Shown here piece by piece: positions 1-7,986 of a stretch of DNA of 64,000 nucleotides (the first letter of the stretch is position 1; each line of letters starts with the position of its first letter). The DNA comes from RGDT01 sp964630925. Its GTDB lineage: Bacteria > Planctomycetota > Planctomycetia > Gemmatales > Gemmataceae. The stretch is from positions 1 through 64,000 of the forward strand of contig CAZVZK010000045.1 of NCBI GenBank assembly GCA_964630925.1, read 5' to 3'. The notes under the pieces were generated by a model, which ran no database searches, was not told the DNA's origin, and saw nothing but the letters and a program-made list of their open reading frames with translations. Made by a program: the position numbers and the translations under genes.

Positions 1-876
1 TTCTGGTTCTACTCGCACCCGGCGGTGTACATCATGATCCTGCCGGCGATGGGTGTGATCAGCGAGCTGGTGACGACGTTCTCGAAGAAGGTGATCTTCG
101 GCTATCACTTCATCGCCTTCTCGAGCCTGGCGATCGCGACGCTGGGGTTCCTCGTGTGGGGCCACCACATGTACGTGTCGAGCATGTCGCCGGTGGCGGC
201 GACGGTGTTCTCGTTCCTGACGATGCTGGTGGCGATCCCGTCGGCGATCAAGGTGTTCAACTGGACGGCGACGATGTGGCGTGGGAGCGTGTCGTGGGAC
301 ACCCCGATGCTGTACGCCTTCGGGTTCATCGGCCTGTTCACCATCGGCGGGCTGACGGGGCTGTTCCTGGGGACGCTGGGGACCGACGTGCATCTGACGC
401 ACACGTACTTCATCGTCGCGCACTTCCACTACGTCATGGTGGGCGGGGCGATCATGGCGTACCTGGGCGGGCTGCACTACTGGTGGCCGAAGATGACGGG
501 GCGGATGTACCCGGAGTTCTGGGGGAAGATCGCGGCGCTGGTGATCTTCGTGGGGTTCAACCTGACGTTCTTCCCCCAGTTCCTGCTGGGGTATCTGGGG
601 ATGCCGCGGAGGTACCACGAGTACCCGCCGGAGTTCCAGGTGCTGAACGTGATGTCCACCGCCGGGTCGAGCATCCTGGGGGTGGGGTACCTGATCCCGT
701 TCATTTACTTCATGTGGTCGCTGCGTTACGCCAAGGTGGCGGGGCGCAACCCGTGGGGCGCGACGGGGCTGGAGTGGGCCGCCACGTCGCCGCCGGCGCC
801 GGACAACTTCGAGACGACGCCGCGCGTGACCCTGGAGCCGTACCGCTACTCGCGAGAGGAGGCCGAGGTTGTCTGA
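1..876 (+). CDS. ctaD: Cytochrome c oxidase subunit I, C-terminal part
   Basis: C-terminal 291 codons of haem-copper oxidase subunit I, the proton-pumping catalytic subunit of the aa3-type terminal oxidase. The frame is open from base 1 (WFYSHPAVYIM), so the N-terminal half lies outside the window. Family knowledge assigns the His and Tyr of this HPxVY motif to CuB and its crosslinked Tyr, the pair in WGHHMYV to CuB, and the two His in HFHYV to haem a3 and CuB; all are present. Hydrophobic segments fit helices VI-XII, and the protein ends in a short charged tail. The stop overlaps the start of the subunit III gene by 8 bases, so the genes are probably translationally coupled. Identification is secure; only its upstream extent is unknown. 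Confidence 0.97.
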   Translation, partial: FWFYSHPAVYIMILPAMGVISELVTTFSKKVIFGYHFIAFSSLAIATLGFLVWGHHMYVSSMSPVAATVFSFLTMLVAIPSAIKVFNWTATMWRGSVSWDTPMLYAFGFIGLFTIGGLTGLFLGTLGTDVHLTHTYFIVAHFHYVMVGGAIMAYLGGLHYWWPKMTGRMYPEFWGKIAALVIFVGFNLTFFPQFLLGYLGMPRRYHEYPPEFQVLNVMSTAGSSILGVGYLIPFIYFMWSLRYAKVAGRNPWGATGLEWAATSPPAPDNFETTPRVTLEPYRYSREEAEVV

Positions 877-1567
877 AGACTCGCACGGCCTGGTGGCCCA
901 CCACTTCGAGGACCTGGAGCAGCAGCGTGCGGCCAACACGCTGGGGATGTGGGTGTTCCTGGCGTCGGAGATCCTGTTCTTCGGCGGGCTGTTCTGCGCG
1001 TACACGGTGATGCGCTCGCGTGACCAGGAGGCGTTCGCCCTGGCGTCGCGCCAGCTCAACGCCGTGCTGGGCGGGGTGAACACGGCCATCCTGCTGACGA
1101 GCAGTTTCACGATGGCGCTGGCGGTGTGGGCGGCTCAGGTGAAGCGGCGCGACCTGCTGCGGCTGTTCCTGGGCCTGACGTTGTTGTTCGGCGGGGTGTT
1201 CCTCGTCGTGAAGGGGTTCGAGTGGTACTCGGAGTACCAGCACCATCTGGTGCCGGGGCCGGACTTCGGGAGGCCGGACCACGAGGGGCATTCGCCGCTG
1301 CATCTGTCTCAGGGCGAGCACCTGCCGCCGGGCCGTATCGACGGCGTGCAGATGGCGATGGTGTTCTACTTCATCATCACGGGGCTGCACGCGCTGCACA
1401 TGATCATCGGGCTGGCGGTGCTGGGGGTCCAGCTGGCGTGGAGCTGGTGGTACCCGTCGTTCGGCGTCGATGACTACACGCCGATCGAGCTGTCGGGGCT
1501 GTACTGGCACTTCGTGGACGTGGTGTGGATCTTCGTGTTCCCCATCCTGTACCTGTTGAGGAATTGA
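869..1567 (+). CDS. ctaE: Cytochrome c oxidase subunit III
   Basis: Membrane subunit III (232 aa) of the same oxidase, which stabilises subunit I and its proton pathway. The start is TTG at 869, inside the end of ctaD and about 6 bases after GAGAGGAGG. Seen: the N-terminal helix with WVFLASEILFFGG, which carries the conserved glutamate of the family, then further helices and a C-terminal WHFVDVVWIFVFPILYL segment typical of COX3. A hydrophilic loop of about 45 residues rich in His, Pro and Gly (around residues 118-155, FGRPDHEGHSP) separates two helices; a loop here is common in planctomycete and some other bacterial COX3 proteins. Part of the operon ctaD-ctaE-subunit IV. Confidence 0.96.
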   Translation: MSEDSHGLVAHHFEDLEQQRAANTLGMWVFLASEILFFGGLFCAYTVMRSRDQEAFALASRQLNAVLGGVNTAILLTSSFTMALAVWAAQVKRRDLLRLFLGLTLLFGGVFLVVKGFEWYSEYQHHLVPGPDFGRPDHEGHSPLHLSQGEHLPPGRIDGVQMAMVFYFIITGLHALHMIIGLAVLGVQLAWSWWYPSFGVDDYTPIELSGLYWHFVDVVWIFVFPILYLLRN

Positions 1568-1571
1568 TGCC

Positions 1572-1907
1572 GTGGCGGACCACAAGCCGATCAGTCCGGC
1601 GACGTATGGCGTCGTGTACGGCTGCCTGCTGGCGCTGACGGCGCTGACGGTGTTCATCGCCAGCACGATGAAGCTGGGGGCGTGGGAGGTGCCCGTGGCG
1701 CTGGGGATCGCGACGGTGAAGACGCTGCTGGTGGGGCTGATCTTCATGCACCTGTGGGGGTCGAACCGGCTGACGTGGCTGATCCTCGGGGCGGGGCTGC
1801 TGTTCCTGGCGGTGCTGATCCTGTTCACGATGGCGGACTACTGGACGCGCGGCTGGCTGCCGGACAGCGGGGTGACGCCGGCGGCGCCGCCGTTCTACAA
1901 GCCGTGA
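1572..1907 (+). CDS. Cytochrome c oxidase subunit IV family protein
   Basis: Small (111 aa) three-helix membrane protein of the prokaryotic COX4/CyoD type, last gene of the oxidase operon. The start is GTG at 1572, four bases after the subunit III stop. Hydrophobic stretches lie at about residues 11-30, 36-62 and 68-90; IFMHLW in the second is typical of the family. The soluble tail ends in a proline/alanine-rich stretch and FYKP. The last 27 codons and the stop are duplicated exactly at 3194-3276 on the far side of three accessory genes, so this gene end is one boundary of an inserted cassette. The copy here is intact. Confidence 0.9.
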   Translation: MADHKPISPATYGVVYGCLLALTALTVFIASTMKLGAWEVPVALGIATVKTLLVGLIFMHLWGSNRLTWLILGAGLLFLAVLILFTMADYWTRGWLPDSGVTPAAPPFYKP

Positions 1908-1908
1908 G
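1826..1908 (+). repeat. Copy 1 of exact 83-bp repeat (end of COX4 gene)
   Basis: Bases 1826-1908 are identical to 3194-3276. This copy is the functional 3' end and stop of the subunit IV gene. Identity begins at CACGATGG and ends just after the TGA. Confidence 0.95.
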
Positions 1909-1917
1909 GGCGCCGTC

Positions 1918-2319
1918 ATGGCGTGTGACGATGTCCGCACCCGGCACGACCCGGCGGAGGAGATCGATGAGTGGTTCTGGGGCGTCATCACCGCGGCCCA
2001 GGCGGGCCCGCGCCACTTCGAGACGTTGACCGACGCGCAGTTGATCGCCTTCGCCGACGAGATGCACGGTACGAAAACGTACTTCTCCCACGATCCGTTC
2101 CACCCTCCCGCCGATGTCTACGTGAGCGAGGACATGCTCGACGAGGCGGGCGCGTGGGTCATCTCGCAGGGCCGGGGATATTTCTTCCGGGTCTGGAACG
2201 AGGCAGCGCTCTTCTGGAGAGCCATCACCGACCACGAGTATAAGTCGGGGGCGAACTTCGAGCTCGCGGCGGATCAAGTGTGGGAGGGGCGGCACGGCAC
2301 CGACATCCCCACGATCTGA
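1918..2319 (+). CDS. DUF4240-like protein
   Basis: Soluble protein of 133 aa starting with ATG at 1918, ten bases after the COX4 stop. An N-terminal DEWFWGVI segment, a middle LTDAQLIAFADEM and a later AWVISQGRGYFF stretch resemble DUF4240, a family often found beside toxin or accessory genes and of unknown function; the match is by eye. No signal peptide or membrane segment. It opens a cassette of three genes lying between two copies of the COX4 gene end, which suggests it was acquired rather than being part of the oxidase operon, although it could be transcribed from that operon. Confidence 0.55.
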   Translation: MACDDVRTRHDPAEEIDEWFWGVITAAQAGPRHFETLTDAQLIAFADEMHGTKTYFSHDPFHPPADVYVSEDMLDEAGAWVISQGRGYFFRVWNEAALFWRAITDHEYKSGANFELAADQVWEGRHGTDIPTI

Positions 2320-2344
2320 GGCACCGAAACTGAATGAGCGGCGG

Positions 2345-2773
2345 TCAGCCCCGCTCCGCGGGCAGCGCCGCCGGGGCCGGGCTGGTCACGGGGAAGGCGG
2401 GCCTGGCGGCAACCGAGCCCAGACGCAAGGACTGCTCCGCCGTCGTGTTGGTGATCGTCACGTGGAGGATGGTGGCCGGCATGCCGACGGCGATCTCCCC
2501 CTCGCCACCGTAGGGTGAGACCTCATCCCCGGGCCGCGCATCGCACAGGACGGCGAAGCGGGCGAGGGCCGCGCGGAATACCGACTTCCGCAACGCTGAG
2601 CCGGGCACGTCCTCCCACGACCGCCCGTCCCATGCCCGGCAGCCGCCCGTTTGCCAGTCGAGGTTCAGGCCGGACTCGCGGCAGATCGAAAGCACCTCAT
2701 CCACCATGCCGACGACGCCGCCCTTCGGGGCCGTGATGGCCGAGGCCAGCCGTTCGATGTGTGGCCCTTTCAT
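2345..2773 (-). CDS. Hypothetical protein, second gene of a two-gene unit
   Basis: Soluble 142-aa protein that I do not recognise. The frame is open further upstream, but the ATG at 2773 overlaps the TGA of the preceding gene as ATGA and gives a start MKGPHIERLAS, so I chose it. It is Ala/Gly/Pro-rich with a C-terminal part that looks like a small beta domain (MPATILHVTITNTT) and a disordered Pro/Ala tail. Coupled to the gene at 2770-3150. The pair is within the 1.3-kb segment bounded by COX4-end repeats and runs opposite to the DUF4240-like gene. Confidence 0.6.
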   Translation of the reverse strand: MKGPHIERLASAITAPKGGVVGMVDEVLSICRESGLNLDWQTGGCRAWDGRSWEDVPGSALRKSVFRAALARFAVLCDARPGDEVSPYGGEGEIAVGMPATILHVTITNTTAEQSLRLGSVAARPAFPVTSPAPAALPAERG

Positions 2774-3150
2774 GGTGACACTCCCCCGACCGGGATGATC
2801 CGTTTCGGCAACCCCGCCCACGCCGCTTGCAGCTCTTCCAGGCCGGCCCCTTCGTCGAACTGAACGAGCCCCTGGCTCAACGGGAGGTAGATCTCATCGG
2901 CGGCGAGGGCGATGATGGAGTCGGGCACATCCACCACGAGTATAGCAGGGCCACCCTCGCCGGGGAAACCCTTCGCCTTCAAGCGTGCATACCGCTCCGG
3001 CGTGCCGAGGATGAACGGCCCGGCTTCGAGGTAGGCAGAGAACAATCCCGCCTTCGGGCCTCCGCCCGGTTCGATGAAGTCGGCGTCGGGTGGCTCCGTC
3101 AGGAGACGCTCGGCGCGCCGGAGGGTCGTGCCGTGGAGGAGGATCGCCAT
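2770..3150 (-). CDS. Hypothetical protein, possible ADP-ribosyltransferase-like fold
   Basis: Protein of 126 aa, first gene of a coupled pair. The N-terminus LLHGTTLRRAERLL resembles the H-G-T strand and helix that begin ART-fold proteins (RNA 2'-phosphotransferase and toxin-like families), and KAGLFSAYLEA could be the following S-Y region. The usual third glutamate motif is not obvious, so the assignment is weak. No signal peptide. With the downstream 142-aa gene it could be a toxin/immunity or modifier pair; this is inference from size, coupling and its position in a cassette flanked by duplicated COX4 gene ends. Confidence 0.55.
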   Translation of the reverse strand: MAILLHGTTLRRAERLLTEPPDADFIEPGGGPKAGLFSAYLEAGPFILGTPERYARLKAKGFPGEGGPAILVVDVPDSIIALAADEIYLPLSQGLVQFDEGAGLEELQAAWAGLPKRIIPVGGVSP

Positions 3151-3193
3151 GACAAGGATTGTCGCGGGCGGGGGCGGAAGTGTCCAAGGTGGC

Positions 3194-3276
3194 CACGATG
3201 GCGGACTACTGGACGCGCGGCTGGCTGCCGGACAGCGGGGTGACGCCGGCGGCGCCGCCGTTCTACAAGCCGTGAG
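3194..3276 (+). repeat. Copy 2 of exact 83-bp repeat (end of COX4 gene)
   Basis: Identical to 1826-1908, including the last 27 codons and stop of the COX4 gene but without the rest of that gene. It lies 6 bp from the end of the convergent pentapeptide-repeat gene, which suggests that COX4 and that gene were once direct neighbours and that 1909-3193 was inserted. Confidence 0.95.
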
Positions 3277-3282
3277 CAGGGA

Positions 3283-4332
3283 TCAGTGCGTGTACCGCAC
3301 GATCACCCAGAACGTGTCGACGAGCTTGACCGCGATGAGCGCGAGCGCCAGCGGCCCCCCGGTCAGGTAGAGGGCCATACAGAGCAGACGCACCCCGCGG
3401 TGCTGCCACGCCGTCGCCCAGTAGTGCAGGAGCGGCTTGCCGAGCTGGTCGCACCACACGGTGCGGCTGAACTCCTGCACCCGCTTCGGGCAGAAGAGGA
3501 CGTAGAGGGTCGAGGCGGCCGCCAGCAGGACCGTCGAGAAGAGCGCGACCCAGATGCGCCAGTCCACCCGCGCCGGCTTGAGCCGCTCGCGCACCGTGCG
3601 GGCCATCTCATCGACGGCGTCGGCCACGTCGTTGCCCGCCCCCACGCCGCCCACGAGCGACTCGATCTCGTTGACCGCCAGGGCCATGTCGCCGGCGGCG
3701 CCCGCCACGTCGGCCACGGCCGCGACGAGGGCGGGGTCCTTGCCGCCCTGCTCGGCCTGCCGCTTCAGCTCCTCCCCCTTCGCGGCCAGCGCGGCGGCCC
3801 GTTTCCGCAGCAGCCCTGTCAGGGCCGGGGGGCGTTCCGGCCTGGCGGCGGCCCGCTGCCGGGCCTCGACGCCCTCCGCCCAGTGGCGGGCCGCCTCGAT
3901 CTTCTGGTTGTACAGGGCGAGGGAGTAGACGTAGATCGGGATGATCAGCAGGGCGGTGTACGAGACGGCGAAGAGCGGGAGCCGGCCGAAGCGGCGCAGG
4001 CGCTCCCAGTCACAGAGCCGTTCCGTCCACGGCAGGCGGCACGTCTCGGTGTGCCTGGCGTCGCTCGCCAGGCTGGTGGTCTCCAGCCCGGCCGTGTCCG
4101 CCAGGCCGGAGGCGTCCTCGAAATTCGCGCCGGCCAGGGAGGCCTCGGTGAAGTCGGCGCCGTGGAGGAGGGCGCCCTGGAGGGAGGCCCCGTCGAGGTT
4201 GGCGTGGGCGAGGCGGGCGCCGCGGAGGTCGGCGCCGGTCAGGTCGAGCGCCAGCCCCGGATTCGCCTCGCGCCAGACGCGGACGGCCTCGGCCCCGCCC
4301 CGGACGGCCTCGACATGCTCCTGGTTCGCCAT
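3283..4332 (-). CDS. Pentapeptide-repeat membrane protein
   Basis: Protein of 349 aa. The longest frame begins at 4458, but I chose ATG 4332 (MANQEHVEAV) because GGAGAG lies 8 bases before it. Residues about 25-70 contain A(D/N)LxG pentapeptides (LTGADLRGARLAHANLDG), which form a right-handed quadrilateral helix. A helix at about residues 118-140 follows (YTALLIIPIYVYSLALY), then a long Ala/Glu/Arg-rich, probably coiled region with a Gly-rich patch, and two C-terminal membrane segments near residues 265-285 and 312-335. Topology therefore looks like a membrane-anchored protein with a short cytoplasmic pentapeptide domain and an extended exported or cytoplasmic coiled region. Function unknown. 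Convergent with the COX4 operon. Confidence 0.75.
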   Translation of the reverse strand: MANQEHVEAVRGGAEAVRVWREANPGLALDLTGADLRGARLAHANLDGASLQGALLHGADFTEASLAGANFEDASGLADTAGLETTSLASDARHTETCRLPWTERLCDWERLRRFGRLPLFAVSYTALLIIPIYVYSLALYNQKIEAARHWAEGVEARQRAAARPERPPALTGLLRKRAAALAAKGEELKRQAEQGGKDPALVAAVADVAGAAGDMALAVNEIESLVGGVGAGNDVADAVDEMARTVRERLKPARVDWRIWVALFSTVLLAAASTLYVLFCPKRVQEFSRTVWCDQLGKPLLHYWATAWQHRGVRLLCMALYLTGGPLALALIAVKLVDTFWVIVRYTH

Positions 4333-4549
4333 GCCCATCTCTCCGTCCCGAACAGTCGCCCGGCGGCCACCGGGCGGTACTGGCTCTTGATATGACTCGG
4401 CCGGCCGGGCGCGTCTTTCACGCCACGGCACGCCCCCATCAGGCCCGTCCCAATTCACCCCACCCCGGCGTGATTATCACTGGCGGCCCCGGGCTCCCCG
4501 CCTACAACATCCCCACGTCTCCCACACACACTCACAAGGGGATCTCTCC

Positions 4550-5914
4550 ATGACGCAGGACCTGAGCCGGCGCACGTTCCTCGGCGCCGCCGCGACCGTC
4601 GGATTCTACACGTCCGTCCGCTCCGACGAGGCCAAGCCGCCGCGTGCCGCCGTCGAGAAGCTCAACATCGCCGCCGTCGGCGTCGGCGGCAAGGGCAGTT
4701 CGGACACCGACCAGGCCGCCAAGTTCGGCAACCTCGTCGCCATCTGCGACATCGACGAGAAGACGCTCGACGGCAAGGGGTCGAAGTTCCCCAAGGCCAA
4801 GAAGTTCTTCGACTTCCGCGAGATGATCGAGAAGCTGGGCAAGGGCGTCGACGCCGTCGTCGTCAGCACGCCGGACCACACGCACGCGCCGGCGGCGGCG
4901 ATGGCGATGCGGGCCGGCAAGCACGTCTACTGCCAGAAGCCGCTGACGCACTCCGTCCACGAGGCGCGCACCTTGCGTGAGCTGGCCCGTGAGCACAAGG
5001 TCTGTACGCAGATGGGCAACCAGGGGACGGCCCTGGACAACTTCCGCACCTCCATCGAGCTGCTCCAGTCCGGCGCCCTCGGCGAGATCAAGGAGGTCCA
5101 CGTCTGGACCAACCGCCCCGTGTGGCCGCAGGCCCCGAAGGTGACGAAGAGGCCGCCGGCGGAGAAGGCGCCCGATCACATCAAGTGGGACCTGTTCCTC
5201 GGGCCGGCGCCGGAGCGCCCCTTCGCCCACGGCCCGGTGGACAAGAAGAACCCCCGGCGCGGCGTGTACCACGACTTCAACTGGCGCGGGTGGCTGGACT
5301 TCGGCACCGGCGCGCTGGGCGACATGGCGTGCCACACGGCCAACATGCCGTTCATGGGCCTGAAGTTCACGACGCCGAGCATCATCGAGGGGTCGGCGGG
5401 CGATTTGAACGACGAGACGTACCCGTCGTGGGCGCAGGTAACGTTCCTGTTCTCGGTCCCCGGCAGGCCGGAGCCGATCAAGTTCACCTGGTACGAGGGC
5501 CGCAAGGACGGCAAGCGTGTGCTGCCGTCCATCGACCTGCTGCACGGGACGGAGAAGGAGTACAGCGGCTCGGGGTCGCTGATCGTGGCGGCCAACGCGA
5601 CGGTGTACTCGCCGGACGACTACGGCGCGACGCGCAAGCTGATCGGGCCGGGGGCGAAGGACATCAAGACGCCGAAGGCGTCGCTGCCCCGGCGTGGCGG
5701 GAACAACGACGAGCAGATGAAGGCGGAGTGGGTCGAGGCGATCACCAAGGGCGACCCGAAGATCGCGATGTCGAACTTCGACTACGCCGGGCTGCTGACG
5801 GAGTCGATCCTGCTGGGCAACGTCGCGATGCGCTCGGGCAAGAAGCTGGAGTACGACGGCAAGAAGGGCGCCATCACGAACGCCGTGGCCGCAAACAAGT
5901 TGTTTAAGCGCTAG
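4550..5914 (+). CDS. Tat-exported Gfo/Idh/MocA family oxidoreductase
   Basis: NAD(P)-dependent dehydrogenase of 454 aa, of the expanded secreted planctomycete group. The ATG at 4550 follows AAGGGGAT. The N-terminus has the twin-arginine motif SRRTFLGAA, so export to the periplasm is expected. Rossmann fold: IAAVGVGGKG near residue 43, CDIDEK at the end of beta 2, VVVSTPDHTHAPAA and the family motif KHVYCQKPLTHS near residue 125 with the catalytic-type Lys-Pro. The C-terminal beta-sheet domain spans about residues 160-450. Substrate cannot be told; family members oxidise or reduce sugars, inositols and related polyols. Single gene followed by a long palindrome. Confidence 0.93.
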   Translation: MTQDLSRRTFLGAAATVGFYTSVRSDEAKPPRAAVEKLNIAAVGVGGKGSSDTDQAAKFGNLVAICDIDEKTLDGKGSKFPKAKKFFDFREMIEKLGKGVDAVVVSTPDHTHAPAAAMAMRAGKHVYCQKPLTHSVHEARTLRELAREHKVCTQMGNQGTALDNFRTSIELLQSGALGEIKEVHVWTNRPVWPQAPKVTKRPPAEKAPDHIKWDLFLGPAPERPFAHGPVDKKNPRRGVYHDFNWRGWLDFGTGALGDMACHTANMPFMGLKFTTPSIIEGSAGDLNDETYPSWAQVTFLFSVPGRPEPIKFTWYEGRKDGKRVLPSIDLLHGTEKEYSGSGSLIVAANATVYSPDDYGATRKLIGPGAKDIKTPKASLPRRGGNNDEQMKAEWVEAITKGDPKIAMSNFDYAGLLTESILLGNVAMRSGKKLEYDGKKGAITNAVAANKLFKR

Positions 5915-5941
5915 TACCGCGAGGGGTGGAAGCTGTGATCG

Positions 5942-6035
5942 TGTTTAGTGTTTTGTGTTTAGTGTTTGGTGTTTCGCGAGGCTCGCGTCCCGCAGCGCGG
6001 CCCCGCGAAACACCAAACACCAAACACTAAACACC
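5942..6035. repeat. Long imperfect palindrome with tandem-iterated arms
   Basis: The left arm (5942-5978) is built of GTGTTTAGT/GTTTGGT iterations and ends in TTTCGCG; the right arm (6004-6035) is its complement with one iteration more or less. The loop is GC-rich. It lies between convergent genes and the right arm contains the stop codon of the DUF167 gene. The AT-rich arms contrast with the surrounding GC-rich DNA. It probably acts as a bidirectional terminator or RNA end-protecting hairpin. Confidence 0.85.
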
Positions 6036-6314
6036 AAGTCGGGATAACACCTCATCCGCAGAGAGCCCGCGCACGAGGAACTTCTTGTCGCGGCTCGTCT
6101 GCCCCGATAGAAGCTCGATCTGGCTGCGTTTGACGCCGAGAGCCTCGCGCAGCACCTCGACGAGGGCTTCGTTGGCGCGTCCGTCCTCCGGCGGGGCGGT
6201 GACGGCGACCTTGAGCGCGCCGTTGCGTTCGCCCTGGACGCCGGCGCGTTTGGCGTTCGGCTGCGCCCGCACCGGCAACACGACGCCCTCGGCGTGGTCC
6301 TTCAGCTCGATCAC
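6027..6314 (-). CDS. yggU: DUF167/YggU family protein
   Basis: Small protein of 95 aa of the UPF0235 family; function not established. Recognised by LPVRAQPNAKRAGVQG, then VTAPPEDGRANEALVEVL and a C-terminal LLSGQTSRDKKFLV, in the usual order and at the usual length. The start at 6314 overlaps the stop of the preceding yggS gene as ATGA, a conserved neighbourhood in many bacteria. The stop codon (6027-6029) lies within the right arm of the palindrome at 5942-6035. Confidence 0.93.
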   Translation of the reverse strand: MIELKDHAEGVVLPVRAQPNAKRAGVQGERNGALKVAVTAPPEDGRANEALVEVLREALGVKRSQIELLSGQTSRDKKFLVRGLSADEVLSRLGV

Positions 6315-6988
6315 GCCACGCCCTCCAGCAGGACACTCCCCAGCCGCACCGCCGTCGAGCCCTCCTCGATGGCCGCCTCGAAATCGTTGCTCATGCCCAT
6401 CGACAGGCCGGCCATCGGCTTGACGGCGGACAGGTCGTCACGCAGGCGGCGGAGGAGCCGGAACGCGGGGCGGCATCGCTCCGGGTCGTCCTCCGGGGCG
6501 GCCATCGTCATCAGGCCGACGACGTTGACGTGGCGCAATCTCGCCAGCGGGCCGAGGAGTGACGGCCCGTCGGCGGTGGAGAAGCCGCCCTTGCTCGCCT
6601 CGCCGCTGCAGTTGAATTCGAGGTACGCATCGACGGGCCTGCCGTGCGCCTCCAGGGCTTCGAGGAGGCGCAGGCTATCGACGGAGTGGACGGCGTGGAC
6701 GAGCGGCAGGGTGCGTTCGATCTTGTTGCGCTGGAGGTGGCCGATCAGGTGCCAGCGCACGCCGGGGATGGCGGCGGCCTTCTTCCACAGCTCCTGGGGG
6801 CGGTTCTCGCCCAGGTCGAGGACGCCAAGCTCGGGGAGGAGCGCCGCCACCTCGGCGGTGACGGTCTTGGTGACGGCCACGAGCGTGACGGAGGAGCGTT
6901 CGCGTCCGGCCCTGGCGCAGGCGGCGGCGATGCGCCCCTCCACACGGCGCAAGTTGTCGGCCAGGGTGTGGCGGATGGCGTCACTCAT
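6311..6988 (-). CDS. yggS: YggS/PLPBP family pyridoxal phosphate homeostasis protein
   Basis: Protein of 225 aa that binds PLP in a TIM barrel like alanine racemase N-domains and buffers free PLP in the cytosol (family knowledge). Seen: VTLVAVTKTV near residue 37, whose Lys binds PLP; ENRPQELWKKA; WHLIGHLQRNKIER near residue 85; LEFNCSGEASKGG; and the C-terminal LSMGMSNDFEAAIEEGST motif. Normal family length. Overlaps yggU, with which it forms a two-gene operon. Confidence 0.95.
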   Translation of the reverse strand: MSDAIRHTLADNLRRVEGRIAAACARAGRERSSVTLVAVTKTVTAEVAALLPELGVLDLGENRPQELWKKAAAIPGVRWHLIGHLQRNKIERTLPLVHAVHSVDSLRLLEALEAHGRPVDAYLEFNCSGEASKGGFSTADGPSLLGPLARLRHVNVVGLMTMAAPEDDPERCRPAFRLLRRLRDDLSAVKPMAGLSMGMSNDFEAAIEEGSTAVRLGSVLLEGVA

Positions 6989-7019
6989 GCGATCATTCTA
7001 CGTAGCCGTTCACCCGGCA

Positions 7020-7207
7020 TGTGGAGTTAGACGAAATGAGACGTGGGGGTCGGCCACGGCCCGGGTGTCGGCGGCCTGACCACTTGCCCTGAAATGCAAA
7101 TTCAGCCAGGAATTTGCATTGCAGGGGTGTGTGAGGGGGGGGTGCAATGCAATGCAATTCGCCCCCGCCGGCCACACCACCTGTCTACTTCCGTCTAATT
7201 CCCACAC
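7020..7207. repeat. MITE-like element with terminal and internal inverted repeats
   Basis: Ends are imperfect inverted repeats: GTGGAGTTAGACGAAATGAG at 7021 and, inverted, TTCCGTCTAATTCCCAC ending at 7207. Inside is a smaller palindrome (CCTGAAATGCAAATTC at 7089, GAATTTGCATTGCAGG at 7110) and the run GTGCAATGCAATGCAATTCG. Parts of 7081-7162 recur at 52097-52318, so this is a dispersed repeat. There is no coding capacity. It occupies the divergent promoter region between yggS and the next gene. Confidence 0.75.
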
Positions 7208-7229
7208 CCTGGTCGGTTACCATTCTACA

Positions 7230-7970
7230 ATGGCCGGCATGGCCGACGTTCAACCCTTCCGCGCGTTCCGCCCCGACCTCGGCCGCTCCGGGGCATTGTC
7301 TTCCGTCGTCTGTCCCCCACGGGGGGAGCTGCGGCCTGACCTGTTGCTCGGGCTGAAGGCCCACCCCGTCAACGCCGCGCATCTGCTGACCGACGGCGCC
7401 GGGGCGGCGCTGCGGGCGTGGCTGCGGGATGATCTGCTCATCCAGGACAGCGCCCGTTCGCTGTACGTCGTCGAGGAGGAGATCCCCGTCGGCGAGGCGG
7501 TGTTCACGCGGCGCGGCTTCCTGGCGCGGGTGCGGATCACGGCGGCTCCGGCGGAGAACGATTGGCTGCCGCTGATCCGCGAGACGCACCTGAACGCCCA
7601 GCCGGCGTTGGCGCTGTACCCCGACGATGGGGGTCCGGCGGAGGCGCTGGCCAAGGCCGTTGGCCGACGTCCGCCGCTGGAGGCGGACGACCCGCGCGGC
7701 GGAAAGGTGCGCCTGTGGGCCGTCACGGATCAGCACGCCATCAGCGCCGTGCAGGGGATGCTGACGCCGTTGCCGCTGAATGTCGTGTCGGGGGCGGACA
7801 TGCTGGCGGCGGCGGCGGCGTACCGGGACGAGCGGCTGGCGCTGGGCGAGGCCGGGGAGGACTCGTCCCCGCTGCGGTTCGCGTTGATGTTGCTGGTGGG
7901 CGAGACGGAGCCGGGGCCGGACCGCGGGCCGCTGGCGGGGCTGGTGTACCACTCGCTGCGGGGGATCTGA
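7230..7970 (+). CDS. Short DUF1015-like protein
   Basis: Protein of 246 aa starting at ATG 7230; ATG 7239 (MADVQPF) is equally possible and neither has a clear ribosome binding site. The N-terminus VQPFRAFRPDL matches the opening of DUF1015 proteins, and the order W-x-R-D-D/LIQD, SLYVVEEEI, RRGFLARVRI, RETHLNAQPA and ALYPDDG follows the family. The typical CPPYD motif is changed to CPPRG, and the protein stops where the family normally continues for another 150 or so residues, after ALMLLVGETEP. It is therefore either a shortened family variant or a decayed copy. Function unknown. Confidence 0.7.
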   Translation: MAGMADVQPFRAFRPDLGRSGALSSVVCPPRGELRPDLLLGLKAHPVNAAHLLTDGAGAALRAWLRDDLLIQDSARSLYVVEEEIPVGEAVFTRRGFLARVRITAAPAENDWLPLIRETHLNAQPALALYPDDGGPAEALAKAVGRRPPLEADDPRGGKVRLWAVTDQHAISAVQGMLTPLPLNVVSGADMLAAAAAYRDERLALGEAGEDSSPLRFALMLLVGETEPGPDRGPLAGLVYHSLRGI

Positions 7971-7986
7971 GCCCAGGCGTGGAGCG

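Noticed and set aside
1..1908. Oxidase operon as bo3-type quinol oxidase
   Set aside because: The subunit order and the COX3 and COX4 sequences fit both, but linkage and sequence look like the aa3-type cytochrome c oxidase of planctomycetes; subunit II with its CuA site, which would decide, is outside the window.
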